DNA of 39,793 nucleotides from Rhodothermales bacterium (GCA_026984335.1 JALSSK010000407.1:1-39793); one strand, 5' to 3'; counted from the first letter of the stretch, positions 1 through 9,636 are shown. Notes: generated by a model from the sequence alone, not told the origin. A program made the numbers and translations.

Positions 1-138
1 GTGGCGGAGCGTGCGGCGGCGTACGGGATCCGCTCCGTTCCGGCGGTAGTCGTCGATGGCGAGCCGGCGTCGTGTTGCGCCGGGCGAGGGGTCTCGGAGG
101 AGGGGCTTCGGGCCGCCGGCGTCGGCGCGCCGCTGTGA
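1..138 (+). CDS. Thioredoxin/glutaredoxin-like protein, C-terminal fragment (5' truncated by window)
   Basis: Frame 1 open from window edge to TGA at 136-138: VAERAAAYGIRSVPAVVVDGEPASCCAGRGVSEEGLRAAGVGAPL; GIRSVPAVVVDG is typical of the thioredoxin cis-Pro region. Confidence 0.6.
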   Translation: MAERAAAYGIRSVPAVVVDGEPASCCAGRGVSEEGLRAAGVGAPL

Positions 139-155
139 GCTTCGGGTCCGGCTCG

Positions 156-197
156 CGGGAGGGACGTCGTCCTTCTCCCGGGCCGGGCCTTCGTTTT
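156..197 (+). terminator. Possible rho-independent terminator after thioredoxin-like gene
   Basis: Imperfect inverted repeat CGGGAGGGACGTCGTCCTTCTCCCG (156-180), then GGCCGGGCCTTCGTTTTT; spacing to T-run not ideal. Confidence 0.3.
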
Positions 198-236
198 TGA
201 ACGGGAGAAACACGAACCAACCAACGGTGAGCAGAC

Positions 237-632
237 ATGAAACGCATCATTCAAGGCAACACGGGACTGTTGCGCCCGGCATGGGTGCGCGCGCTCGGGC
301 TCCTGGCGCTCCTGGCTTTCTTCACGATGACGGCCCTCGCGCCGGAGGCGCGGGCGCAGGACGACAAGCGCCTCGAAAATCCCGACGTGATCATTGAGGT
401 CGGCGGGCTGGCGTGCCCGTTCTGCGCCTACGGCATCGAAAAACGCCTCAAGAAGCTCGACGAGGTCGCCGAACTGTCGGTACTGCTGGAGGAGGGGAAG
501 GTCGAGCTGAAGGTGAAAGAAGGCGCGAAGATTTCCGAGGAGAAGATCCGCAAGGCCGTCGCCGACGCGGGGTTCGAGGCGAAGAGCGTCGTTTTCGTGA
601 ATGAGAACGTGAAAACACCTACGAGCGAATGA
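237..632 (+). CDS. MerP-like periplasmic heavy-metal-associated (HMA) domain protein
   Basis: Signal peptide ending ARAQ, then HMA fold with GLACPFCAYGIEKRLKKL (CxxC) and EGKVELKVKEG...IRKAVADAGF. Confidence 0.8.
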   Translation: MKRIIQGNTGLLRPAWVRALGLLALLAFFTMTALAPEARAQDDKRLENPDVIIEVGGLACPFCAYGIEKRLKKLDEVAELSVLLEEGKVELKVKEGAKISEEKIRKAVADAGFEAKSVVFVNENVKTPTSE

Positions 633-1558
633 GAGCGAAAATGATGGCTATGACCTACGAGAAAGCGCGCGTATGGACGGCGCTTGCGGTCGTCGCGCTC
701 ACGATAGCGGCGGTCGTTCCGGCGCGCGCGCAGATCACCACGAACACGGCCCTTCCGGTGGGCAAAGGCGAGGCGATCATCCGGCTTCAGACGAAGGTCA
801 TACGATCCACGGGCGATCCCATGCCGACGGATCGGGATCTGCGCGTGACGGCGTTCCCGCTGGTCGGCGTCTACGGCGCCACCGGGCGGCTGGCGCTCTT
901 CGGCGTCTTCCCCATCCTCGACAAGAACATGGAGGTGACGACGCCGTCCGGGCGCATCACGCGGAACACGACCGGCGTGGGGGATGCGCGTCTGTTTGCG
1001 CGGTACACGCTTTTCCAGCATAACCGCCGGGGGCTCACGGTGCGGCTTGCGCCCTTCGCGGGGATCGAGCTGCCCACCGGCACGGACGACGCCCGCGACG
1101 CTGCCGGGCCGCTGCCGCGTCCGTTTCAGCTCGGCTCCGGCTCGTGGGATCCCTTCGTCGGCGTCGTCCTTACGCGGCAGAGCTTCGCCTGGCAGGTCGA
1201 CGTCTCGGCGTCGTACAAGCGCAACACCGAGGCGGGCGGTTTCCGTTTCGGCGACGAGGCGCGCCTCGACGTCGCCGCGAAGGTGCGGGTGCTTCCGAGG
1301 CGGCTCGGGCCGGGGCTCCCCCGGTTCCTCTACGTCGCGCTCGAGAGCAACCTGATCGGGCTGGGCAAGAACGAACTCGGCGGCGCGGACGATCCGAACT
1401 CGGGCGGCGTGACGTGGCGCCTCGCGCCGGGCCTCCAATACGCCACCCGCCGGGTCATCCTTGGCGCGGCACTCCAACTCCCGGTCGTGCAGGATCTCAA
1501 CGGGGCCGCCCTCGAAAACGACGCCATCCTCACCCTCAGCGTCCGCTTCAGCCTTTGA
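629..1558 (+). CDS. Outer-membrane beta-barrel transporter-like protein
   Basis: 309 aa, signal peptide, amphipathic strands, C-terminal aromatic VRFSL; 4-bp ATGA overlap with upstream gene. Confidence 0.6.
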   Translation: MRAKMMAMTYEKARVWTALAVVALTIAAVVPARAQITTNTALPVGKGEAIIRLQTKVIRSTGDPMPTDRDLRVTAFPLVGVYGATGRLALFGVFPILDKNMEVTTPSGRITRNTTGVGDARLFARYTLFQHNRRGLTVRLAPFAGIELPTGTDDARDAAGPLPRPFQLGSGSWDPFVGVVLTRQSFAWQVDVSASYKRNTEAGGFRFGDEARLDVAAKVRVLPRRLGPGLPRFLYVALESNLIGLGKNELGGADDPNSGGVTWRLAPGLQYATRRVILGAALQLPVVQDLNGAALENDAILTLSVRFSL

Positions 1559-1569
1559 CGGAGATTGAC

Positions 1570-2544
1570 ATGATGAACCTTTCCAGGAGAAAAAACGCGG
1601 CGGCGTGGATCGCCGGAATGCTGGCCCTCGTCATCCTTGCCGCGGGCTGCCGGACGGAGGCGGAGGGGCCGCCCGCCTATCGCTTCGTGAAAGCGTGGGG
1701 GCAGCGCGGCGAAGCGCCGGGCGCGTTCCGCGAGCCGCTCGGCATCCTCGTCTCCGGCGACGAGGTCTTCGTGAGCGACGCCGGGAACGACCGCATTCAG
1801 GTCTTCGACCGCGACGGGCGTTTCCTCCGGCAGTTCGGCGCATCGGGCGACGGGCCGGGCGAACTCGGACGGCCCATGCACCTCGGACTGAAGGGCGACA
1901 CGCTGTTCGTCCCCGAGTATCTCAACGACCGGGTGCAGCTTTTCTCCCGCGAGGGCGTTCCGCTCGGCTCCTTCGGCACGTCGGGCGACGGGCCGGGCGC
2001 GTTCGACGCCCCCACGAGCGCCGCCGTCAACGCCCGGGGACGGGTCTACGTCGCCGACTTTTACAACCAGCGCATTCAGGTGATCGACCTCGCGCGCGGC
2101 ATGGTCCGGCAGTACGGAACCACGGGGACGTACGGCGCCGAGCCGGGGCAGTTCACCTATCCGACCGAAGTGGCGCACTTCGCGGACGGCGGCTTCGTCG
2201 TGGCCGACGCCTATAATCACCGCGTGCAAACCTTCGGCCCCGACGGCGCGTTCCGGTGGATGGTTCCGGACGACATCAACTGGGCCGACACCACGCGGGG
2301 ACATTTCAACGTCGCCACTTCGGTGACGGTCGGGCCGCGCGAGGACGTGTACGTCGCCGATTTTTACAACCACCGCCTTCAGGTGCTCTCGAAGGACGGC
2401 GCGTGGCTGGCGATCCTCGGCGGGCGGGGTTCGGAGGAGGGCCGCTTCGAGCGTCCGACCGACATGGCCTTCGACGAGGACGGCAACCTGTACGTCGTGG
2501 ATTTCGGAAACGACCGGATACAGAAATTCGCTCCGGAACGATGA
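1570..2544 (+). CDS. NHL-repeat beta-propeller lipoprotein
   Basis: Lipobox ALVILAAGC; repeats such as FREPLGILVSGDEVFVSDAGNDRIQVFDRDGRFLRQFG, FYNQRIQV, FYNHRLQV, FGNDRIQKF. Confidence 0.85.
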   Translation: MMNLSRRKNAAAWIAGMLALVILAAGCRTEAEGPPAYRFVKAWGQRGEAPGAFREPLGILVSGDEVFVSDAGNDRIQVFDRDGRFLRQFGASGDGPGELGRPMHLGLKGDTLFVPEYLNDRVQLFSREGVPLGSFGTSGDGPGAFDAPTSAAVNARGRVYVADFYNQRIQVIDLARGMVRQYGTTGTYGAEPGQFTYPTEVAHFADGGFVVADAYNHRVQTFGPDGAFRWMVPDDINWADTTRGHFNVATSVTVGPREDVYVADFYNHRLQVLSKDGAWLAILGGRGSEEGRFERPTDMAFDEDGNLYVVDFGNDRIQKFAPER

Positions 2545-2987
2545 AAAAGCGGGGGATCGACATGAAAAGCATGACGCGGGGAGTGGTGGCCGCCCGGGCG
2601 GGGGTCCATCCCGAGACGGTTCGTTATTATGAGAGGCGCGGGCTCTTGCCGAAACCCTCGCGCACGGCGTCGGGCTATCGGATCTATACGGAGGACGATG
2701 CGGCGCGCATCCGTTTCATCAAGCGGGCGCAGGAGTTGGGCTTCACGCTGGAGGAGATCCGGGAGTTGCTCTCGCTCCGCGTCGATCCCGGCACGGACCG
2801 GCGGGCGGTGCGGGAGCACGCCGCGGCCAAGCTCGCCGACCTCGAAGGCAAGATCCGCGACCTCGAACGGATGCGGCAGGCGCTCTCCACGCTCGTCACC
2901 GCCTGCGACGGGTGCGGCCCCACGAGCGATTGCCCGATCCTCGACGCCCTGCAGTCCGACGACGCGCTGCCCGTCCTCGCTCTGTGA
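2541..2987 (+). CDS. MerR-family transcriptional regulator
   Basis: N-terminal wHTH AARAGVHPETVRYYERRGLLPKPSRTASGYRIYTEDDAARIRFI; C-terminal ACDGCGPTSDCPILDAL metal-loop-like segment. Confidence 0.9.
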   Translation: MKKRGIDMKSMTRGVVAARAGVHPETVRYYERRGLLPKPSRTASGYRIYTEDDAARIRFIKRAQELGFTLEEIRELLSLRVDPGTDRRAVREHAAAKLADLEGKIRDLERMRQALSTLVTACDGCGPTSDCPILDALQSDDALPVLAL

Positions 2988-3144
2988 ATTTTCGGCGCGG
3001 GAGCGCGTCCGAAACGCCGGATGGTCTCCCTTTCTTTCGCGTGTGCGCGCGCCTTCGCCCGAAGACGGACGCTCCGGGAAACAAAACGGGGCCGGGGGCG
3101 ATAGACGGGGTTCAGAAACCGTCGGGTGCGTCGATCACTCCGAT

Positions 3145-3630
3145 ATGCTCACCGTCCCTGTGTCCATGTCCCTCAACCTGCGACAGATCAGAAAACGAAG
3201 CGCCCCGGTGGTGTGGCTGCTCACCGGTATGTTTCTGCTCTTTCCGGTGGGGCAGCACGCCCTGGCGGGCATCGTGCTCTGTTTCGAGGGGGACGGACGG
3301 GTGGAAGTCGAAACCGCGCACCTCAACGATTGCGGCTCCGACTTCTGGTCGATGGTGACGGAGATCCACGAGGAACGCATGGTCTTGCCGGCGGGCGCAA
3401 CGCCTGCAGAGATCTGTGAGGACTGCGTGGACGTGCCGCTCTTCGTGAGCTTCTCCGACGCGCAGGCTTTCTTCCCCGTCAAGGCGACGGCCGGCCCCTC
3501 GGCGAAACTGCCGGTGGCCGCCGTGCTGCCCACGCCCTCCCGCTCTTCGATCCCGATGGGGCCGGTGCGTGCCGCCTCTCATGCCGCTTCTTCGCTCCTC
3601 TCTCTCAGCACCGTCATTCTGCTGATCTGA
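3145..3630 (+). CDS. Small secreted Cys-containing protein upstream of RND efflux genes
   Basis: Signal-like N-terminus, conserved-looking LNDCGSDFW and CEDCVDVPL motifs; located directly before the OM factor gene. Confidence 0.5.
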   Translation: MLTVPVSMSLNLRQIRKRSAPVVWLLTGMFLLFPVGQHALAGIVLCFEGDGRVEVETAHLNDCGSDFWSMVTEIHEERMVLPAGATPAEICEDCVDVPLFVSFSDAQAFFPVKATAGPSAKLPVAAVLPTPSRSSIPMGPVRAASHAASSLLSLSTVILLI

Positions 3631-3789
3631 TCCACTCCGGATCGCTCCGGGCGCGTGTGTCTTTCGCGTCCGGCTTCTCTCTGACGTGACGGCACGGGCC
3701 GTGGTGTATCCGTGCGCCACCGCCGCGCCGCGCCGCTGCGCGGGGCTTGCCGTCTTCCTGTCTTTCCATCCTTGTTCCGGAGTGACTTC

Positions 3790-5157
3790 ATGAGACTTCT
3801 CTACCTGGCGCCGGCCGCGCTGGGGATGCTGGCGGCGCTTTCCGGCTGCGCGACGACGTACGACGCAGCCTGGCCGCCGCCCCGACCGCTCGGCGACGCC
3901 GTTTCCACATACCACCCCCCGCAATCCCCGGCGAGGGCCGATTCCCTTGCCGCGCTCGTTCCTTCCCCGGAAGGCGTTCTCACGTTGCGTGAGGCGCTTG
4001 CGCTGGCCCTCCTGCACAACCCCGACCTCCGCGCCTTCGGGTGGGAGGTGCGCGCCCGCGAAGCCCGCGCGTTGCAGGCCGGGCTGCCGCCCAACCCGGA
4101 GATCGGAACCGACCTCGAAAACTTTGCCGGAAGCGGCTCCGTGGGCGGCTTCGACGCTGCCGAGGTGACCGTGGGGTTGAGCCAACTCATCGAGCTCGGC
4201 GGCGACCGGCGCAGGCGTCGGGATGTGGCGGCCCTCGAACGCGACCTCGCCGGTTGGGACTACGAGACCGTTCGCCTCGACGTGCTCACCGAGACGGCGC
4301 AGGCCTTTACGGACCTGCTCGCGGCGCAGGAGCGCATGTCGCTGGCCGACAGCCTGTTCGGGCAAGCGGAGCTTTTCTACGAGAGCGTGACCGCGCGCGT
4401 GGAGGCCGGCAAGGTGTCGGCGCTCGAGGAACGACGGGCGCAGATCGTCCGCTCGACGGCGGCCATACAGCGCGAACGCGCCGCGCGCGAGCTGGCGGCG
4501 GCCCGCGTGCGCCTTTCCGCCGGCTGGGGTCGGACCGATCCCCTCTTCGAACGGGTCGTCGGCGACCTTTCGGCCATCGCGCCGCCGCCGCCGGCGGCGG
4601 ACGTCGAGGCGTTCATCGAGCGCAACCCCGACGTGGCCCGGTGGAGCGCCGAGATGGCGCTTCGCCGCGCCGACGTGGCGCTCGAAAAGGCGCGTCGCAT
4701 CCCCAACCCGAGTCTCCTTCTCGGCGTTCGGCGCCTCCGCGACCTCGGCGAGACGGCCCTGACCGCAGGCGTCTCGATCCCCCTTTCGATCTTCGACCGC
4801 AACCAGGGCGCGATCCGCGAGACCGAGTACCGGCTCCGGCAGGGGGAGGAGCTCCGGCGCTCCGAAGAGACGCGCGCGCGGCGCATGCTCGCCGAAGCCT
4901 ACGCGTTGCTGGCCGCCGGATACGACGAGGTCCGCACGCTTCGGGAAGAGGTCTTGCCCGCGGCGCGGGAGAACTTTGCCGCCACGCAGGAAGGCTACCG
5001 CGAAGGCAAGTTCGACCTCCTCACGGTGCTCGATGCCCAGCGCATCCTCTTCGAAACCACGAACCGGTACGTCGACGCGCTGGCCGTCTATCACGCGGCC
5101 CGCGCCGAAGTCGAGCGCCTCATCGGCACGCCCCTCTCCGACGTCACAAACCGATAA
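3790..5157 (+). CDS. Outer-membrane efflux protein, TolC/CzcC/CusC family
   Basis: Lipobox ALSGC; LTLREALALALLHNPDLRAFGWEVRAREARALQAGLPPNPEI and SIPLSIFDRNQGAIRETEYRLRQGEEL. Confidence 0.9.
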   Translation: MRLLYLAPAALGMLAALSGCATTYDAAWPPPRPLGDAVSTYHPPQSPARADSLAALVPSPEGVLTLREALALALLHNPDLRAFGWEVRAREARALQAGLPPNPEIGTDLENFAGSGSVGGFDAAEVTVGLSQLIELGGDRRRRRDVAALERDLAGWDYETVRLDVLTETAQAFTDLLAAQERMSLADSLFGQAELFYESVTARVEAGKVSALEERRAQIVRSTAAIQRERAARELAAARVRLSAGWGRTDPLFERVVGDLSAIAPPPPAADVEAFIERNPDVARWSAEMALRRADVALEKARRIPNPSLLLGVRRLRDLGETALTAGVSIPLSIFDRNQGAIRETEYRLRQGEELRRSEETRARRMLAEAYALLAAGYDEVRTLREEVLPAARENFAATQEGYREGKFDLLTVLDAQRILFETTNRYVDALAVYHAARAEVERLIGTPLSDVTNR

Positions 5158-5162
5158 AAACC

Positions 5163-6371
5163 ATGAATATGTACGATAGATTGAAGCGGGCGTTTATGCG
5201 GCCCTTACTGGCATTCCTGATCCTGAGCGTCGTCGCGCTGACCGGCTGCGGCGGCGACGAACCCCCGCCCGGCGACACGCACGAAGAAGCCGAGGGCGAT
5301 CACGACGAGACGCCGGTCGTGCGGATGCCGCCCGAAGCGCTGGCGGAGTTCGACATCGAGGTGGCGACGGCGGGCCCCGGCGCGCTCCACATCACGCTGA
5401 CCTTTCCCGGCGAGGTGAAGGTCAACGAGGACCACTTCGCCCACATCGTGCCGCGGGTCTCCGGCGTGGTGCATTCGGTGTACAAATCCATCGGCGACCG
5501 GGTGCGGGCCGGCGACGTGCTGGCCGTCCTCGACAGCCGCGAGCTGGCCGACCTGAAGGCGATGTATCTGGCGAACCTCGAACGGCTGGCCATCGCCGAG
5601 TCGAATTTCCGGAGAGAGGAGACGCTTTTCGGGAAGAAGATCACCTCCGAGCAGGAATACCTGGAAGCCCGGCAGGCCCTTGCCGAAGCGCGCATCGCGT
5701 TGCGTTCGGTCCGGCAAAAGCTCCTCGCGCTCGGGTTCTCGCAGGCGTACATCGACGCGCTGCCCGAACAGCCGGAACACGCGCTGGTGCATTATGAGCT
5801 CACCGCTCCGATCTCCGGCGTGGTGGTCGAGAAGCACGTCAGCCGGGGCGAGGCGCTCAATGCCGACGCCGACGCCTTCGCCATCGCGGACCTGAGCACG
5901 GTGTGGGTGGACCTGAACGTGTTTCAGAAGGACCTCGACTTCGTCCGGGAAGGACAGCGGGTGGACCTCGTCACCACCGGCGGGCAACTGCGCGCTCAGG
6001 GGACGATCTCATACGTCCGTCCCATCGTGGGGGAGGAGACGCGGACGGCCATCGCCCGCATCGTGCTGCCCAACCCCGACGGGCGGTGGCGGCCCGGCAT
6101 GTTCGTCAACGGGACGATCACCGTCGACGCCGTGGACGTGCCGTTGTTGACGCCGAAGTCCGCCGTCATCACGATGGGCGGGGAGACCGTCATCTTCGTC
6201 GAGACGCCCGAAGGCTTTGTTGCGCGTCCGGTCACCCTCGGGCGGGAGAACGGGACGCACGTGGAAATCACCTCGGGTCTTAAGCCGGGGGAGCGGTACG
6301 TCGCGCGCGGCGGTTTTGCGCTCAAGGCCGAACTCGAAAAAGATCAGCTGGGCGAAGGTCACGCCCATTAA
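5163..6371 (+). CDS. RND efflux periplasmic adaptor, CzcB/CusB (HlyD) type
   Basis: Lipobox VALTGC; PRVSGVVHSVYKSIGDRVRAGDVLAVLDS and YELTAPISGVVVEKHVSRGEAL; acidic/His N-terminus (THEEAEGDHDET) and C-terminal GEGHAH. Confidence 0.9.
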   Translation: MNMYDRLKRAFMRPLLAFLILSVVALTGCGGDEPPPGDTHEEAEGDHDETPVVRMPPEALAEFDIEVATAGPGALHITLTFPGEVKVNEDHFAHIVPRVSGVVHSVYKSIGDRVRAGDVLAVLDSRELADLKAMYLANLERLAIAESNFRREETLFGKKITSEQEYLEARQALAEARIALRSVRQKLLALGFSQAYIDALPEQPEHALVHYELTAPISGVVVEKHVSRGEALNADADAFAIADLSTVWVDLNVFQKDLDFVREGQRVDLVTTGGQLRAQGTISYVRPIVGEETRTAIARIVLPNPDGRWRPGMFVNGTITVDAVDVPLLTPKSAVITMGGETVIFVETPEGFVARPVTLGRENGTHVEITSGLKPGERYVARGGFALKAELEKDQLGEGHAH

Positions 6372-6388
6372 GCGAGGAGCACAGGATC

Positions 6389-9300
6389 ATGAACAAACTC
6401 ATAGAACTATCCTTACGGAGCCGGTTGCTCGTCCTCGTGCTGGCGGTGCTGGTCATGGCGGCGGGCTGGCTCAGTTACCGGCAGTTGCCCGTCGATGCGT
6501 TTCCGGACGTGTCGCCTTCGCTCGTGCAGGTCTTTACCCTCACCAGCGGCCTCGCGCCCGAGGAGATCGAGCAGTACGTCACGTATCCCATCGAGACGGC
6601 CATGAACGGGCTGCCGAACCTGGAACGGATCCGGTCGGTGTCGAACTTCGGCCTCTCGGTGGTCAACATCTACTTCGAGGACGGGACGAACATCTACTTC
6701 GCGCGGCAGCTCGTGGGCGAGCGCCTGCAGGAAGCGCGCGACCAGATCCCCGAGGGCTTCGGCGAGCCCGAGATGGGGCCGATCTCCACCGGCATGGGGC
6801 TCGTGCTCTTCTATTACCTCGACGACACCACCGGGCAGTACAGCCTCGAAGAACTGCGCACGATGCAGGACTGGATCGTCAAGTACAACCTCCAGACCGT
6901 GCCGGGGGTGACCGAGGTGCTCGGCATCGGCGGCTTCGAGAAGCAGTTTCAGGTGCAGGTCGATCCGGCGGCGCTCTTGCAGTACGGCGTCACCATCCAG
7001 GAACTGCTGGAGATCATCGAGGCGAACAACCTGAACGTCGGCGCGCAGTTCATCGAGCAGAACAGCGAGGAGTTCATCGTGCGCTCGGTGGGCCTGGCGA
7101 CGGGGCGCTCGGACCTCGAAAACATCGTCGTCAAGACGGTCGACGGCACGCCGGTCTTCGTGCGGGATCTGGCCGAGGTGACCATCGGCGGGGCCATCCG
7201 GCGCGGCGTGGAGACGATGGACGGCCGCGGCGAGATCGTGGCCGGCATGGTGATCAAGCTCTTCGGCTCGAACGCCTCGACGGTCATCGGCCGCGTGGAA
7301 GAGAAGGTGCGGGAGATCAACGACATTCTGCCCGAGGGGGTGCGGATCGTGCCGTATTACGAGCAAAAGACGCTCGTCGAGTCCGCCGTGTCCACGGTCA
7401 CGAATGCGCTGTGGCAGGGCATCGTGCTGGTGGTGCTGGTGCTGTTCGTCTTCCTCGGCAGCTTCCGCCCGAGCGTGGTGGTGGCGCTGGCGATCCCGTT
7501 CTCGGTGCTCTTCGCCATGATCTGGATGAAGCAGTTCGGCATCTCGGCCAACCTGATGTCGCTCGGAGGGCTGGCCATCGCCATCGGCATGATGGTGGAC
7601 GGGGCCATCGTGATGGTCGAGAACGTGGACCGGATGTTGCGCGAGGCGGCCCCGGACGAGCCGCGCGTGCACGTGGTGGCGCGGGCGTGCAAAGAGGTTG
7701 CGCGGCCCGTGGCCTTCGCCATCCTGATCATCGTCGTGGTCTTTCTGCCGCTGTTCACGCTGCAGGGCGTCGAGGGCAAGACGTTTCGCCCGCTGGCCTA
7801 TACCGTGGCGCTGGCAATGTTCGGCTCGCTCATTTTTGCCCTCTTCGTGGCCCCGGTGCTTTCGGACATCCTGATGCGCCGCGCGGCGCGGCAGGCCGAC
7901 GGCTCGAAGCCGAAGCCGGGTCTGGCCGAGCGCGCCCTGGCCCGGGCCATGGAGGCCTACCGCCCGCTGGTGAGCTTCTTCGTGCGCTCGCGGAAGTGGG
8001 CCGTCGCGCTGTCGGTGGCGCTGCTCATCCTCGGCATGACGATCTTCCCGTTCCTCGGCTCCGAGTTCACGCCGACGCTTCAGGAGGGGACGCTCGTGCT
8101 CCGGCTGACGATGGCCCCCTCGATCTCGCTCCGGGAGAGCACCGAGACGACGCTCCGGGTGGAACGCCGTCTGATGCAGATCCCGGAGATCCGCCACGTC
8201 GTCAGCCGCATCGGGCGGGGCGAAGTCGGCGCGCACACCGACCCGATCAACAGCGCCGAGATGTACCTCATCCTCGAACCCGAGGACACCTGGCGCTTCG
8301 ACGATCAGGAAGCCCTGCTCGAAGGCATCCGCCGGGACGTCGGCGAGATCCCGGGCGTGCTGACGAACTTCACGCAGCCCATCCAGATGACGGTGGACGA
8401 ACTGCTCGAAGGCGTGCGCGCCGAACTGGCGATCAAGCTCTTCGGCGACGACCTCGACGTGCTCAAGGAGAAGGCGGATGAGATCGTGGCCGCCGTGCAG
8501 CAGGTGCCGGGCGCCGCCGACGTGCAGGCCGACCAGATCAGCGGCACGCCGCAACTCCGCATCCGGGTGGACCGCCAGGCCATCGCCCGCTACGGCGCGA
8601 GCGTGGCCGACGTGCAGCAGACGATCCGCGCCGCCATCGGCGGCGAGACCGCCGGGCAGATCTTCGAGGGCATCCGACGCTTCGACATCTACGTGCGTCT
8701 CAAGCCCGAGTATCGCGCGACGCCGGAAGCCATCGCGGGGTTGCTCATCCCCACCCCCGGCGGCGCACTCGTGCCCCTGAACGACCTCGCCGAGATCGAC
8801 GAGATCATCGGTCCGCGCCAGATCACGCGCGAGAACAACCAGCGCTTCATCACCATCCAGCTCAACGTCGAGGGGCGCGACATCGGCTCTTTCGTCGAGG
8901 AAGCGCAGGGGTTGATCCGCCAACGGGTGGATCTGCCGACGGGCTATTTCACGACGTGGGGCGGGCAGTTCCGGCTTCAGCAGGAAGCGAACAAACGGCT
9001 GGCCGTGGTCGTGCCGATCACGCTGTTGTTGCTGTTCCTGTTGCTCTACGCGAGTTTCAACTCGCTCCGGAACGCGGCGCTGATCGTGCTCAACATACCG
9101 CTGGCGCTCGTGGGCGGCATCGTGGCGCTCTTCATTACCGGGCAGAACCTTTCGGTGCCGGCTTCGGTGGGCTTCATCGCGCTCTTCGGCATCGCGCTCG
9201 AAAACGGGATGGTGCTCGTGACGTACCTCAACCAACTCATCGAGGACGGCGTGGAGATGAACCGCGCTTCGGTGGAGGGGGCGTTGCTTCGCCTGCGCCC

Positions 9301-9553
9301 GGTGCTCATGACGGCCCTCACCACGGCGCTCGGCCTCATCCCGCTGCTCTTTTCCTCGGGCACGGGCTCGGAAGTGCAACGGCCTCTGGCGACCGTGGTG
9401 GTCGGCGGCCTCGTCACCTCGACGATCCTTACGCTGCTGGTGCTCCCGGCCTTCTATAAGTGGTTCTCCATCGAGCCGGAACGCGCCCTTCCCGCACATC
9501 CGGCGTCCGCCGAACCGGATGCCTCGACCGAACCGGACGTTTCCGACGCCTGA
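6389..9553 (+). CDS. Heavy-metal efflux RND permease, CusA/CzcA family
   Basis: 1054 aa; SLGGLAIAIGMMVDGAIVMVENVDRML TM4 segment, PVDAFPDVSPSLVQVFT N-terminus and repeated RND architecture. Confidence 0.95.
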   Translation: MNKLIELSLRSRLLVLVLAVLVMAAGWLSYRQLPVDAFPDVSPSLVQVFTLTSGLAPEEIEQYVTYPIETAMNGLPNLERIRSVSNFGLSVVNIYFEDGTNIYFARQLVGERLQEARDQIPEGFGEPEMGPISTGMGLVLFYYLDDTTGQYSLEELRTMQDWIVKYNLQTVPGVTEVLGIGGFEKQFQVQVDPAALLQYGVTIQELLEIIEANNLNVGAQFIEQNSEEFIVRSVGLATGRSDLENIVVKTVDGTPVFVRDLAEVTIGGAIRRGVETMDGRGEIVAGMVIKLFGSNASTVIGRVEEKVREINDILPEGVRIVPYYEQKTLVESAVSTVTNALWQGIVLVVLVLFVFLGSFRPSVVVALAIPFSVLFAMIWMKQFGISANLMSLGGLAIAIGMMVDGAIVMVENVDRMLREAAPDEPRVHVVARACKEVARPVAFAILIIVVVFLPLFTLQGVEGKTFRPLAYTVALAMFGSLIFALFVAPVLSDILMRRAARQADGSKPKPGLAERALARAMEAYRPLVSFFVRSRKWAVALSVALLILGMTIFPFLGSEFTPTLQEGTLVLRLTMAPSISLRESTETTLRVERRLMQIPEIRHVVSRIGRGEVGAHTDPINSAEMYLILEPEDTWRFDDQEALLEGIRRDVGEIPGVLTNFTQPIQMTVDELLEGVRAELAIKLFGDDLDVLKEKADEIVAAVQQVPGAADVQADQISGTPQLRIRVDRQAIARYGASVADVQQTIRAAIGGETAGQIFEGIRRFDIYVRLKPEYRATPEAIAGLLIPTPGGALVPLNDLAEIDEIIGPRQITRENNQRFITIQLNVEGRDIGSFVEEAQGLIRQRVDLPTGYFTTWGGQFRLQQEANKRLAVVVPITLLLLFLLLYASFNSLRNAALIVLNIPLALVGGIVALFITGQNLSVPASVGFIALFGIALENGMVLVTYLNQLIEDGVEMNRASVEGALLRLRPVLMTALTTALGLIPLLFSSGTGSEVQRPLATVVVGGLVTSTILTLLVLPAFYKWFSIEPERALPAHPASAEPDASTEPDVSDA

Positions 9554-9567
9554 TCTTCGGAACCCGC

Positions 9568-9612
9568 GCAGCCGCCCGGCATCCGGTCGGGCGGCTGCGG
9601 CGTTCGTTTTTT
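9568..9612 (+). terminator. Intrinsic terminator between RND permease and PII-like gene
   Basis: Perfect 11-bp stem GCAGCCGCCCG/CGGGCGGCTGC with 9-nt loop, then GGCGTTCGTTTTTT. Confidence 0.85.
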
Positions 9613-9636
9613 ATTCTCGACCAGAAGGTATTCTTT

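Noticed and set aside
2990-3014. Hairpin after merR (TTTCGG-CGC-GGGA-GCG...CCGAAA) as a terminator
   Set aside because: Plausible stem but no adjacent T-run; not enough for an intrinsic terminator call.
3112-5094. 660-aa minus-strand ORF across the secreted protein and CzcC-like genes
   Set aside because: Spans two sense genes and the intergenic region; R/H/G-rich shadow ORF.
6413-9499. 1028-aa minus-strand ORF opposite the RND permease
   Set aside because: Shadow ORF from high GC third-position bias; low-complexity H/R/E/D-rich composition and fully overlapped by a clear RND gene.
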